A program made the position numbers and the translations under genes. 64,000 nucleotides of DNA from Podocnemis expansa (taxonomy: Eukaryota; Chordata; Testudines; Podocnemididae), in the NCBI GenBank assembly GCA_007922195.1, contig ML681967.1:9634120-9698119 (forward strand). The letters run 5' to 3'. The notes under the pieces are model-generated. The model was not told the origin of the DNA and did no database searches. It was given only the letters and a program-made list of their open reading frames with translations. Within the stretch, counting starts at the first letter, position 1, and each line of letters opens with the position of its first letter. Below, piece by piece: positions 1-10,182 of this stretch.

Positions 1-36
1 TGCCACACAACTCCTTGTTGTTTTTTCACTATACTA
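1..36 (+). repeat. Tail of GACTAACACGG repeat, cut by window edge
   Basis: The window opens inside the short repeat seen again at 2601, 40425 and 63583. The segment TGCCACACAACTCCTTGTTG followed by a T run matches the last part of those copies. The sense strand is set by the copy at 63583-64000, where an ORF precedes this tail. The rest of the element lies outside the window. Confidence 0.65.
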
Positions 37-674
37 GGTATTCACACATGCTTGGCTCTGTGGTATCCAAGAGGCACACCCCACCTGTGCTCACATTCAA
101 GTGAATGGCCCTGACAATACATTATAGGCAAACTACATGTGTCCTCCCATTTTGATATCTTTACCAAGTGCCGTAAACAATGGCTTTAGAAGGAGGTGTC
201 CCCTCCATGTATTTTTAGCACAGCTCTGTTTTCAGTTGCAAGCTGGTAAAGGAAAGTTCAAAGCTTGCAGACAAGAACAACACAAAACTGGTAGATGGGG
301 ATTGTAGCAGAGAGAGAAGGCAGCCTGATCTAAGTTTTTCAGTAAAGTGGTAAAACTGTCATTGACCTTAATTAACATTAGCTCAAGTAATATATAGGCC
401 TGAATCAGGGTGACTTCTTTTAGCTCTATGAGTGAGATCTAGTCAGAATTGGCACATTCATTAGGAATCTCTAAAAAATAATAGAATTGTACTGGCTATC
501 TGTGATCATCAGCTCTTATCAGTGTAATTTCTTACAAATTTTCTTTATGTATTTTCACATCTTCTAAAGGTGAGCTGAAATTACAGACAACCAAAATGTT
601 TGTTGTTCTGGAAAAGGTAATGGCTGGTACACTGAACACATTCTTAGATGTTTGTCACCTATACACCGACAGAA
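37..674. other. No recognised feature
   Basis: AT-leaning unique-looking DNA with no ORF or repeat end that I recognise. Part of the right side (about 590-674) may be decayed upstream coding sequence of the adjacent hAT transposase relic. Confidence 0.5.
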
Positions 675-935
675 GATAAGTTCCCATTTCTGGCCCAGTT
701 GGTTGATACATGTGGTACGTTTCAAGCATCTAGTGCAGATGCTGAATGAGGCTTCAGTCTAATGAATAATATTAAAACAGAGCCTCATAACAGGTTGGAT
801 GTTTCTCATCTAGACATGCTAATGAGCATCAAGTCATATCTAAGTGCTGAATTCAAGGCTGACCTAGACTCTGTATATGCATTCTGGAAATGTGACAAAG
901 ACAGGCGTCAAAAACTGAGGTGTAGAGGAGGCTTG
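675..935 (+). pseudogene. hAT transposase C-terminal relic
   Basis: A reading frame from 675 encodes a segment resembling the C-terminal dimerisation region of hAT-superfamily transposases: an SSADAE motif, then GFSLMNNIKTEPHNRL and LDMLMSIKSYL. The S/A-D/x-E-R-x-FS followed by MN-x-IKT-x-x-RNRL pattern is typical of that domain. An in-frame TGA at 747-749 sits where the family usually has arginine, so the frame is broken. The open part continues from the ATG at 762 to a stop near 1052, but similarity fades after about 920. Catalytic regions of the transposase are absent. It is a dead transposon fragment, not a host gene. The family-level call is by motif only. Confidence 0.6.
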
Positions 936-1035
936 ATAGGCAGCATCATTGCTTCATATTTGTTTAATAAAAATGTTAAACTAAAATACTGTGGTTTTAT
1001 TAATTTACTAAAGTTTGAACAAAAAGACATCTATA

Positions 1036-1193
1036 CAATGTTCCCTCTCTAAGCTGGTGATGCAACTGAGCAACTTACGGATGCACTTGGGGAGCTGATG
1101 GGCAGTGGCTCAGGGGCCCGGTCCGGGCCCAGGAACTTGCTCAGCTGCATCCATAAGTTGCTCAGCTGCATCACCAGCTTAGAGGGAACATTG
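1036..1193. mobile_element. Foldback element, CAATGTTCCCTC termini
   Basis: The two halves are near-perfect inverted copies of about 48 bases. The left arm starts CAATGTTCCCTCTCTAAGCT and the right arm ends AGCTTAGAGGGAACATTG, with GTTGCTCAGCTGCAT-type sequence inside both arms. It shares termini with the larger element at 37796-38203. Unlike that copy, it has no matching 8-bp flanks: CATCTATA on the left, GTGCAGAC on the right. Confidence 0.75.
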
Positions 1194-2180
1194 GTGCAGA
1201 CTATGAAACAAGCTCTAAAATTGGCGAGGGGACATTTGTCTCTTCAGAAGCATCTGGGCACCTTCTTATTATCCTACAGAAACACTCCTCAAGCTACAAC
1301 CAAAGCATCTCCAGCTTTCCTAATGATGGGATGACAGTTGTGCAGTTGCTTTCATTTGCTGAAACCATCTGAAACCAGGGGCATCACTAGCACTGGGCAC
1401 TCCAGCGCACATGCCCTGAACCCCAGCGCCAGTGCCCCGGATCTCTGGCCCAATTGGGCTGGAGATTTGGGGCCCAGCTGCCCGCAGCCGCAGCAGCCCC
1501 GTTCCCGGCCGGGGATGCGGGGCCTGGCCACCCATGGTGGCGCAGCGGCACCTGGCCCTGTCTCCGGCCAGGGAGCGTGGCCTGCAGGCTGGGGGCAGGG
1601 CCTGAGGGCCAGGGCCAGGGCCAGGGCCTGGGCCCATGCCCCAGGTCCCTCCCCCAGCCAGCAACACCCCCGCCTGAAACACTACAAGTTGGACAATATC
1701 AAACAGCATAACCAAGTCACCAGGAGTACAAGTGCAAACAATCGAGCCTTCTGTCCTGGACAGCATATCTTACTTTAGAACTATGCTCCTGGAGCTAAAT
1801 GGGTCCCTGCTACAGTCATCACCCAGACAGGATCTGTTTCCCAGTCTGTCCAGATGGCAGATGGCCTCATTTGGCGGTGGCATGTAGATCAGCTGCTGCC
1901 AGGTCAAACCTACCCATGGATACATCTCCAACTGAACTGCCTGACTTCACCATTACAGGTTAGATACCACTGAATAATAAGTCACCTGTTCCTGACTCTC
2001 CTGTTCCATCGAACTAGCCAACTCATACGGCTTCCTCTCCTGTTTGATTGGATACAACATCTCCACTGGTCTGAGCTACTTCTGAATCTGTTATCATACC
2101 AGTACCAATAACAGCTGCTGGTGTGAAAACACCAGAAGTCTGCCATAATCCACCTAGAGAGAGAAGGCTTCCTCATTGGG
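1194..2180 (+). pseudogene. Ty3/Gypsy retrotransposon pol (integrase C-terminal) relic
   Basis: Two parts of one frame match the end of a Gypsy-type integrase. The first (1194-1375) reads VQTMKQAL, then FLLSYRNTPQATTKASPAFL, then HLLKPSE; this is the conserved 'SYR-TPH-TT' region. The second (1681-1901) reads through GAKWVPATVITQTGSVSQ to WRWHVDQLLP, the conserved chromo-like tail with W-x-R-HVDQLLP. A 297-bp MITE at 1376-1672 splits them. There are in-frame stops at 1332-1334 and 1776-1778. Sequence around 2150-2180 (PPRERR-like) suits the protein's extreme C-terminus. Gag, protease, reverse transcriptase and RNase H are absent. It is an old inactive retroelement copy; similarity is judged by eye from family motifs. 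Confidence 0.75.
1376..1672 (+). mobile_element. GC-rich hAT-type MITE, family A, copy 1
   Basis: A non-autonomous DNA transposon inserted in the Gypsy relic. Terminal inverted repeats are CAGGGGCATCACTAGC and, on the opposite strand, CGGGGGTGTTGCTGGC; all differences over 16 bases are transitions. The flanking 8-mers are TCTGAAAC (1368-1375) and CCTGAAAC (1673-1680), a hAT-like target duplication with one change. The interior is GC-rich with a short (GGGCCA)n run at about 1605-1632. Long ORFs here in several frames are compositional and not genes. Related copies are at 8065-8359 and 32682-32918. Confidence 0.8.
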
Positions 2181-2290
2181 CTGTATCTTTAGCTAGTGGC
2201 AAACCCTGATGATGGGGCAGAATAACCCCTGAGGTTTAGCCTGGTGATGAGGCAGTCTGTCCTCGTTTCCCAGCTTAGTCCTTACCCTAT

Positions 2291-2485
2291 GGGGGGGGGA
2301 TGCATTTTCATTACAGGGCAAGTAATATGTAGTGTATTGAGTTACCTTAGTAATAGATGGTGGGTTGTCACAGTAATAGATGTAGGTAAAAATCTGCCTG
2401 GCTGGTTCCCTAATAAAGCCACACATTTTTGGGCTCTTCATTGTGTCTCTCTAACATCTTTTGGATATATGGACCCTATATAACA
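2291..2485 (+). mobile_element. Candidate 3' LTR with polypurine tract
   Basis: Downstream of the Gypsy pol relic, a run of nine G plus A (2291-2300) resembles a polypurine tract. It is followed at once by a TG...CA-bounded segment (2301-2485) containing AATAAA at about 2412. The order integrase, polypurine tract, LTR is what a Gypsy element predicts. No second LTR is present for comparison, so the LTR ends are inferred. Confidence 0.45.
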
Positions 2486-2600
2486 GGAGAGGCACTTGTT
2501 TTCTTTTCCTTATTCTTACTAAAGAATTACAAAACTAGAAGCCCATATAGAAGCTTGAGGGAAGTTCAAAGCTCAGGCTATTTTTGAATCCTCATGGCAG

Positions 2601-2670
2601 ATCTCCCACGAAAGCTCATGCAAAAAATAAATCTGTTAGTCTTAAAGTGCCACACAACTCCTTGTTATGT
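2601..2670 (+). repeat. Tail of GACTAACACGG repeat
   Basis: CTCCCACGAAAGCTCATGC, an AATAAA-containing stretch, GTTAGTCTTAAAGTGCCAC and ACTCCTTGTT occur in the same order as at 40560-40645. This is a 5'-truncated copy in plus orientation. Confidence 0.75.
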
Positions 2671-2964
2671 ACAGAAAAACACACTCAGGGCCAGAACAGA
2701 CAACAGGCTACATTCTTTATGTAAAGTTTATGTATCAAGCTCTCAAAATCTTTACAAATACCAGCTACCAACAGGATCTCACAACCACCCATCACTAACT
2801 GCACTCCTTGCCACTGCAAGTGCAAGGTTCACTCCTGTAGCCTATCTTTGCTAATAAAAATGCACTCCGCAGTGATAACAATGGATGAAAATCCACACAT
2901 ATTTCCTTCCCCTAGGCAAGATAAAGAAGGGACAAGATGAGCAAATCTGAAAAATTCTGATCAG

Positions 2965-3158
2965 TAGAGCTGGTCAAAATTTTCCAGCAAAATGTTTTGT
3001 TGAAGGAAAATGACTTTTTAGACTAAAAGTAACTTTTGCAAAGAATGTCCATATCTGTCAAACACTTTCAGATTTTCATAAAAAAATTGAACACCAAAAT
3101 ATTTTTGTTTTAGTCTAAATTTTTCACAAAACGAAAAATAATTCTTTGACCAGCTCTA
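2965..3158. mobile_element. Tc1/mariner-like MITE
   Basis: The ends are an inverted repeat: TAGAGCTGGTCAAA at 2965-2978 and TTTGACCAGCTCTA at 3145-3158. If the outer TA on each side is the target duplication, this fits a Tc1/mariner-type non-autonomous element. The interior is AT-rich and itself partly inverted (TTTAGACTAAAA versus TTTTAGTCTAAA). No ORF. Confidence 0.65.
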
Positions 3159-4214
3159 CGAGTTACATACTACTGAATGAATTCTTGGAAGATACTCCTG
3201 CTACACACATCACTGTGGTACTGAAGACCCTGAACAGAATAGGCACATATATTGAGACACATCTGCAGTGTCTGCAGCACCCATCTTGCCTCTCCAGTTC
3301 ATATAGCAGTGGAATACTGAAACAAATGATTCAAGGTGCTCCTGTGCACCCTATATGCCTATGTATGACTGAATTTCATTTTGTGCCTGTTATACATAGG
3401 GTCTCTATAGAGGACCGTTCTTTTAACTGGATTTCTTTTAAGTACTCTAGGTTCCACAGCAACAGGATTTTCCAGACATTAAACTGATGCTCAGAAAACA
3501 ACAGAAATAAAAAGAGATTTAATTATGAAGCTGGTCGGTATCCAAAAAGAGCCCAGGGGCCAGACTAGGGTATGAAACAGTGCCTTAACAGGCTCACTCA
3601 ACTGAGGCATGCATGAGCTGTAGCTCTCGGCAGAGTCCAGAACCACTCACACTACGTGCTCCACTTCCAGAATAAGGGAAAAGAAAATCAGATTTTTCAA
3701 GCTCTAAGCCCTATTTTCTGTCCCACTCACTAATCCCAGTCAAGACTATGTGAAAGAGAGCCAGGGAAGACACCAGAGGAGGGTACGTAGCAAAGATCCT
3801 AAATCATACTCAACGGTCACTAACAGTCTCCAGCACAGAGTAAGCAGTTGGTCAAAGGATGGGACTAGGAGCCAAGAATGCTCTAATGCTTACATCTACA
3901 CTCTCTGTCTCTGTGAGATAGTCATTTCACTGCATTGTCACACCTCTGAAAAATGGGGAGAACACCCACCTACTCTTTGGAGATTAGTGAGGGCCAATGG
4001 GTTAAGTGATGATGGCAACAGAAGCCTGCAGTTGAGATCAGGACCTCATTGGGCTAGATACTGTGCAAATACATAGTCAGAGAGATAGTCCCATTTACAG
4101 TCCACATAGTTTACAACCCCATGTTGAGAGTTAAAATAGAGTCATGGAGGGAGGAACAGAGCTAGATAGAGAACAGAAGTTGCAATTCCCCATCCAGTGG
4201 TCTGTCTACTAGAC
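3159..4214. other. Unique-looking non-coding DNA, possible MIR relic
   Basis: No ORF with recognisable protein similarity. At about 3905-3995 the order 'cacctctgaaaaatgggg' and nearby words resembles the core of an amniote MIR-type SINE. I see nothing else in this stretch. Confidence 0.4.
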
Positions 4215-4399
4215 TAGTGGTTCCCAACCTTTTCTCCACCGTAGCACACCTTGATATCTTTAATTTTTTTGAGGCACACCACCAGGTAGTCTCCAAATGA
4301 ACTCATGAATATTCATGAACCAATCAAGAACTCTGAGTTGTTTTTCAAAAAATTCCATGGCACACCTGTGTGCTGTGGCACACTGGTTGGGAAATGCTG
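4215..4399. mobile_element. hAT-type MITE (TAGTGGTTCCCAACC)
   Basis: Termini are TAGTGGTTCCCAACC on the left and GGTTGGGAAATGCTG on the right, an inverted repeat with few changes. Flanks TACTAGAC (4207-4214) and CACTAGAC (4400-4407) agree at 7 of 8 bases, the 8-bp duplication typical of hAT transposition. At 185 bp it cannot code for transposase. Confidence 0.85.
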
Positions 4400-4754
4400 C
4401 ACTAGACCATGTTGCTTCCTAACAACAAAGCTTTCATCCCAACAAAGTTGTATCCTCTGACCTTGATTCTGCATTCAGCCCACATTTTAAAATAAGGTGA
4501 TGATGCTACAATGCTACAGTTATTTACAGTGGTGCTCATCTTGAAAAAATGTTGGAGCCAGAATAGTGTGTGAAAACCTCAAACTGAGACTGACTATGCA
4601 GGAAAACGACTTCCCCACACCAGCTTGGGAAATGCAGAGAGTAAACAACATAGCCTCAGTGGCGAGACACTGGTTTGATTTTTCAAATTGTTTCTATTTG
4701 AATAATCTGCAGCATCATTAATAATTCAGTTAAGGAAAGTTACTTTTTATGCAA

Positions 4755-4776
4755 ACACACACACACACACACACAC
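4755..4776. repeat. (AC)11 microsatellite
   Basis: An uninterrupted AC dinucleotide run of 22 bases, with a CCC boundary on the right. Confidence 0.95.
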
Positions 4777-5419
4777 CCTTCAACGAGGTTTCACTCGACA
4801 GTCTCTTTTATGCAATTCTGGAAGTTTTCAATTCTTCCTCATATGAATTCTTCTCAGGGGCCAGAATCTGCTCACATTTAGGCCACTGGCATCAACAGTT
4901 CTCTGGACTGACATTGGTGAAACCAATAGCTGAATCTGGCCCTTTACAAACTCAGTGTGGGTTTACAAGATTCACCTTGGGCTTTTTGAATGGCTGGCAT
5001 TTTCACAGGCAGAATCAAGGGTAGATCTTAGTGTAGGCACAGGGAGGCAAGGCCTTCCCAGTGAGGACTCTGCTAGTTCTACCTTCCCCTTGCCTGCTGG
5101 GAAGGCAGCAGGTACCATGATGTACACTTTCACTTTAGCCTTAGCCACACTGCTTTTCCTCTGGTTTCATTCTCATCAAACCTGTTCTCCCAAAGAGAGC
5201 TGTCTTCCTTTCCACAGGCAGTCAAGCATTGCATAACAAAGATTATATAAATTAAGTTCCCTGGCTCAGGGGCGGAAAGGTATCACCTCATCCCTGGAAA
5301 AGAGGAATCAAGAGTGGGGGGTGTTGAAGAAGGAAGTACACTTAGGACTGTTTTAGAACTCTGATGGACAGTAAGTACTGGGGGCTGGGAATGCAGAAGG
5401 TGCTGAGGACTGCCCTTCA
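4777..5419. other. No recognised feature
   Basis: Unique-looking non-coding DNA. Short open frames show no protein family features. Confidence 0.5.
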
Positions 5420-5879
5420 GGCTATGTCTACACTAGCAAATTAGTCCAGATTAAGGAGGCTTAATCCAGATTAATTTGCTCCCTGTCTACACTATGCTTT
5501 GCCTAGTTCAAACTAAAAAATTTTTAAATTTTAAAAATTTTGCCTAGTTCAAACTAAAAAATAGTTTGAATGGTTAGTTTGAACTTAGCGCTTAGTTTAG
5601 CACAATGTAGCTGTGCCAGTTCAAACTAAATAAATTCTAAATAACCGAGCGGTTAGTTTGAACAAACCATGTTTTTTAAGTTCAAACTAACTTTTAGTTC
5701 AAACTAGCCACACTTTTTTAGTTTGAGCTAAAAAGTTAGTTGAAACTAAAAAAAAAGCACAGCTACTTTGAACTAAAAAGTTAGTTGAACTAAAAAGTCG
5801 TGGTTAGTTCAAACTAACCGGGTACTGCTTAGTTCAGACTATGAAAGTCTGAACTAAGCTTGCTAATATAGACATAGCC
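5420..5879. mobile_element. 460-bp MITE with GGCTATGTCTACACTAG ends
   Basis: The left end is GGCTATGTCTACACTAGCAA; the right end is the inverted form TTGCTAATATAGACATAGCC. Both sides are flanked by TCA (5417-5419 and 5880-5882), a 3-bp target duplication. The inside is many permuted, inverted copies of AGTTCAAACTAA, so the single strand can fold heavily. No coding capacity. Related ends occur at 11326-12320, 30446-31351 and 35986-36270. Confidence 0.8.
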
Positions 5880-6659
5880 TCAGTGCCCACTCATGTGGTG
5901 AAGAGCTAACCCAGACCCCTTTCCCTCCTCAGGTGGGGCTGGGGGGAGGCTGATCCTCTGTCTCAGCCAGAGATTGGTCTAGAGCAGTGGACTGTAAGTG
6001 CTGTGGGGGGCCGGCACGCAGCTGGGTTGGCCTTTCATTCCACCTCTCTCCTTCCCTGCTTGGAAGGCATGCAGGCAATGGTAAGTGGTCTTCCTACCCA
6101 GAGCACCAGCATGGCTTGGTGTTGAAAACGGAAAAGAATGTGAAGATCTGGGCTTTTATTAATGTCACCTCACCTCCCTTCCTGCTGCAAAGGCATGCAG
6201 GCACACCCCCAGCCTGTAGTACAGGGCAGAAGGTTTCCCACCTCCCTGCCTTTCCTCACTCAGTGCAATGTAATTATTTTGCTAACCCAACAAGAATACG
6301 TGTGTGGCTTCAGTCTTGAAGAAAGCTTGTGGAAGCAACAAGCCTCTCACCTGCACACTGACATGTTAAAAAGGCAGGAATAAGCTCCTTGCGACAGGAA
6401 TAGACACAACAATAGGAGAAGCCCCCAAGGCACATTTATCCGTTCCTCACAGGCAGCCTAGTCCAGCCCAGCTTTGGAGTTTCAGGGAAGGCTGCTTTCA
6501 TCTGTTTTCCAGATAATGGAAACAAACAGTAAACTTTAAGTATCGCTTGGTTTTGAAAGCAAAGCAAGGAATGTGAAGATCTGTACTTTTATTAATGGCC
6601 TCCAGTACAGACATAGTGTGATACTGGAGGTCTCGTTGCACTTTTAAAGACTAATTTCC
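5880..6659. other. No recognised feature
   Basis: Non-coding DNA. CTGCTGCAAAGGCATGCAGGCA-like words recur around 6050-6080 and 6180-6205, possibly a local duplication. No gene seen. Confidence 0.4.
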
Positions 6660-6790
6660 AGAAGGGTAGTTATGTTAGTCTGTATATATCAAAAATGAGA
6701 GTCCTGTGGCATCTTAAGACTAACAGATTTCTTTGGGCATAAGCTTTTGTGGGCTCCAACCCACTTCGTCAGATGCATGAAGTGGAAACT
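6660..6790 (-). repeat. GACTAACACGG repeat, inverted copy of a palindromic pair
   Basis: GGGTAGTTATGTTAGTCTG, GAGTCCTGTGGCATCTTAAG, ACTAACAGATTT and GCATAAGCTTTTGTGGG give the repeat in minus orientation, ending near CATCTGACGAAGT when read in sense. A partner in plus orientation begins at 6964, and a perfect hairpin lies between them. Confidence 0.8.
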
Positions 6791-6869
6791 ACAGTTGAGA
6801 GGTGTGTACATACACATGCCAAGATGTACAAGAGCAAGTGTTAGCATAGTCAGAATACATGAACAAAGA

Positions 6870-6926
6870 CAATGACTTTTTGTAATGTTCTAACCATTAC
6901 AAGTCCCACATTACAAAAAGTCATTG
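6870..6926. repeat. Perfect 18-bp inverted repeat (hairpin)
   Basis: CAATGACTTTTTGTAATG at 6870-6887 is the exact reverse complement of 6909-6926, with a 21-base loop. It lies midway between oppositely oriented copies of the GACTAACACGG repeat. Confidence 0.95.
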
Positions 6927-6963
6927 CCCTGCTCACACACATTCTCTCCCTCTAATCACTTTA

Positions 6964-7023
6964 AAAGTGTCACTAGACTCCTCCTTTGTTTTGCTGAACA
7001 AGACTAACACGGCTACCCCTTTG
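6964..7023 (+). repeat. GACTAACACGG repeat end, plus orientation
   Basis: GTGTCACTAGACTCCT, a T-rich linker and GACTAACACGGCTACCCCT form the sense-strand 3' end of the repeat. It mirrors the left end at 6663-6681, so the whole 6660-7023 locus is terminally inverted. Confidence 0.8.
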
Positions 7024-7099
7024 ATAGTGTGATATTGGACTACCACCAGTCATTTAAGGCTTGAGCTGAGGAGAAGTCCTTCCATTAATTTTTAAAAAG

Positions 7100-7250
7100 G
7101 CAATGGATATAGAAGACTTAATCAGTCTGTGCCTCACTTTCTTCATCCAAAACCCATGTATATTAATACTTGCCTGCCTCAGTTTGTGAAGCTTAATTCA
7201 TTGGTTTTGGTCAGGTGCTTTGAGGTGAGATAAAAAGTGCTTTAGAAGTG
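7100..7250 (+). repeat. MIR-like SINE relic
   Basis: CTGTGCCTCACTTTCTTCATC, then GTGCTTTGAGGTGAGATAAA and AAGTGCTTTAGAAGTGC match the order of words in the core and 3' part of amniote MIR elements. It is old and diverged; the bounds are approximate. Confidence 0.5.
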
Positions 7251-8064
7251 CTAAACAGTTTTACAATTAACCTTTCATTTTGCACTGAGTCCTCCTGGAT
7301 CACAGGAGACTGTGATTTTATGGGACTCTTCCCAGTGTCACTGATGCTGGAGCACCTTGCCAGAACTGGGATGGAGAGGTAGGCCAGCAGGGACCCATCA
7401 GGCCTGCCCCCGTCACTTTTCAAAGTGAGAGTCAGGCAGAGGGATAGATAAACAAGATGTCATCCACTGTCCACAAGCCGTATTCTCTGCAGCAGTGGGG
7501 ACTGCATTGCCTCTCTTTTAGACCACTGCAGCAAGTCCAGGACAGGATCATCAGTGGGTGGAAGGCAGGCATGCAGCCACTACTATGTTTTCCTCGGTGC
7601 CAGCTAACCAAGGTTAGGGGCATCTCAAAAATGAATGGCCAGGAGAAATGGATCCCCCTCCACCTGACCCAAAGCCCTTGGGAACATTTCCACAAGCAAG
7701 TAGCAGGCTGGTGGCAGTTAGGGATAGGAGTGGGGAGGCTGGCTTGGGCTGATGGAAGAGGCAGTGTTTTGGGGAAGGCTCAGTGCTGCAAAGGTGCCTG
7801 GGGTCTGTCAATAGCAGTACTGGGGGAGAAGGCAGAATAAGCATGTGAGACGGGGAGGGGAGTGAAGGCTGGTGTAGAAATGCAGAAGCACAAAAGCCAG
7901 AGCAGAAACAGGGCAGGAAGGATTCTGTGTGAGCATTTGGCTCAGGACAAAAGTTACCCAGTCACCCACCACGTCCTTCTGCTGGGATATGGACCTTCTC
8001 CACCAGCTCACCTCCTCTCACATGGCTGTCTGCACCAAGTGCCCAGGCCAGCCCTGTCCCAGAC
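7251..8064. other. No recognised gene
   Basis: Moderately GC-rich non-coding sequence. Overlapping open frames on both strands continue into the GC-rich MITE to the right and have no domain features. I treat them as chance frames. Confidence 0.5.
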
Positions 8065-8359
8065 CAGGGACACTGGCTGTGGTGCCCCCCGCAGAGCCCA
8101 CCTCTCCTGGCCCCAGCCCCAGCCCCAGCCCGGGACTGAGGAAACTCGCAGTGGTGCCGTCTTCTCCCAGTGTGAGATCAAGGCCGGACGCCTGCAGCAG
8201 TACCTACCTCTTCTGGCCCCAAACCTGGCCAGAGATCTGGGGCCAGGCTGGAGGCGGCAGAAGCCCGATGAACAATCTGGCCGGGGCACCAGATCACGGC
8301 CTAGGGGGTCTGGCCCAGGCTCATGCCCTGGGTCTTATCCCAGGACAGTGATGTTCCTG
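8065..8359 (+). mobile_element. GC-rich hAT-type MITE, family A, copy 3
   Basis: It starts CAGGGACACTGGCT and ends ...CAGTGATGTTCCTG; the inverted end CAGGAACATCACTG parallels CAGGGGCATCACTAG of copy 1. Internal landmarks CTGGCC...AGAGATCTGGGGCC and GGCCCAGGCTCATGCCCTGGG match copy 1 in order. It contains a CCCCAG tandem run (8111-8131). The 8-bp flanks do not match well, so this is the most decayed of three copies. Confidence 0.6.
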
Positions 8360-10066
8360 GTCTGCACCCCTCCTTTCTCCTGCCCAAATTTCCTGTGTCT
8401 CTCCCAAACTTCCTTATGGGAGGTCTATTTAATGTACTCCCCAACATTTGTGTCTATAGATCCAGTCACTGCTACAGTCAGCCAGGGAGAGAGGAACAGG
8501 CTGAGTGAGTTATCCTACAGCAGCCCCCATCCCACATTGACCCAGTTGCTGACTTTGGATGGGCACATAGGCAGCTGCCTCTCATGCTGGGACTCTGGGA
8601 GGAGTGTGGAGAGAATGGGTGGGGTGGGAGAAGGAGAGGAGAGGAGGAAGTCAGTCCGACCATGCAGTGACTGTTGTGAGCATGGAGGTAGGAAAAGAAG
8701 CCTGGGGGTGGGACCTTGGGGGGCGGGTTGAGGGGAGCAGGGGTTCTCCAGGGAGCTTGTCTTCCCCAGACAAAGTTTCACCAACAATCTATGTATCTTT
8801 TGTACTGTGTGGTCCCCTTCACAAATCCTCATTTCCAGAATGGCTATGTTTTAAACTGATGATCCTGTTCCTACTCAGATGACAGTGACAGGAGACAGTG
8901 AGTTCCCAGCACACCCTCTTCCAGGCGCAGCTCCATTTCTCTGAGAGCATTCAAGTCTTTGTATATTAGTTTCTGGTTCCATCTGATAGCACTGCCATTA
9001 ACAAAGAGGTTTGGTGTATCAGAGGCCAAGGGTTGTTATCAGGGGACGCATGTGGCATAAACAGAACAAAACACAACCAGCTCTGCTCCAACCACCCTCT
9101 CATAAAGACAAAGGGAAAAATAAAGAGATAGATGCATATCTCAGACTCAATATCCCTCTCTCCCGCAGAGAAGGTGGGTCTCCTGTCAATGCAGAGCTGC
9201 AAATCACTGACGAAGATGAGCAAGTCAGAACTGAACAGATCAGACAAATTCTCTTCCCACTCAGCCTGATCCAAAGTCTACTGCAATCAATGGAAGGACT
9301 CTCCAAAGATCTTCCAAACTGACTTGTGATTTTGGAGGCCCAATGATGAGCACATTAAACGGACCTCATTTTTAGAGGGACAGGGCTCCATCTTTTGGGA
9401 GAAATCACACCCTTTAACATGTGTCAAACTGGAACATGCACAACCCAAAAACTGAAGTGTCCAAAGTCAGAAGACACTCTGGAAAATCCTAATCCTTATG
9501 ACTGTTCAAAGATTCAAAAGTCACGGAGAGTGAGTTCCTCTCTCACTGTGGCAAGAGTGTGTATAGTACTAACTGGCCATCAATGGGAGACCTAGAAAAC
9601 CTATCAGAGGAAAGATGATCCACTGGTTAGGGTGGCAGCCTGGGCCCACTGGGCCCTTAAGTATCTTTAAAAATCTGACTTGCATCCTCTTTGTGCTACA
9701 GGTCTCCATCAGCAAAATGGGGTCCTACCACTACCCTACCTCTCAAAGGTGTTATACCAGTAACTACATTAAAGATTGCAATGCACCTCAGGCATTACAG
9801 TAATCTTAGTGGCAGCCACATAAGTAACAGATAGAGCTCCACATTTACTAGCCATGAACTGGACCCCATTGCAAGATATAGTCCTGTTTCTGCAGAGTGA
9901 TTTCTTCTCTTCCTTGCATGGGGTGGCCAGTCAGACCAACAAAGCAATGGAACACCTGGTAACAGTAATGGTGAGATAATGTCTCACTGAACACAGGCTG
10001 AATCAATGCCTCCATCACCTGAGATGGAGGATGGACCCACAGTACACAGCACTTACTGGAACTGAT
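8360..10066. other. No recognised feature
   Basis: About 1.7 kb of non-coding DNA. Around 9690-9750 'caaaatggggtcctacc' resembles the end of a MIR-type SINE. Nothing else can be supported. Confidence 0.4.
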
Positions 10067-10182
10067 GAGTGGTTCTCAGCCTCTTTCATACCAAGACCCC
10101 CTTCCATCTAGCAATATGGGGAGGACAGGATGGTTGTGACCCCAAATACCCATCCATGCCACCCCCAGAATGAGAATCCCTG
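10067..10182. mobile_element. Short hAT-type MITE relic
   Basis: Left end GAGTGGTTCTCAGCC, right end AATGAGAATCCCTG, a decayed inverted pair of the 'CAGTGGTTCTCAACC' class. Flanks GAACTGAT and GAATAAAT agree at only 5 of 8 bases, so the duplication is uncertain. Confidence 0.55.

Noticed and set aside
1320..1778. Overlapping 146-148 codon frames on both strands
   Set aside because: They are read through the family A MITE and the Gypsy relic around it; not a gene.
6660..7023. tRNA gene or polymerase III SINE head
   Set aside because: TAGCCGTGTTAGTCTG is vaguely box A-like, but no box B follows, and the family tail continues from an ORF end at 63810.
7862..8731. 289-codon open frame on the plus strand
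   Set aside because: It runs through a GC-rich MITE (8065-8359) and unique DNA, is overlapped by open frames in other phases and the other strand, and shows no domain, splice logic or codon character.
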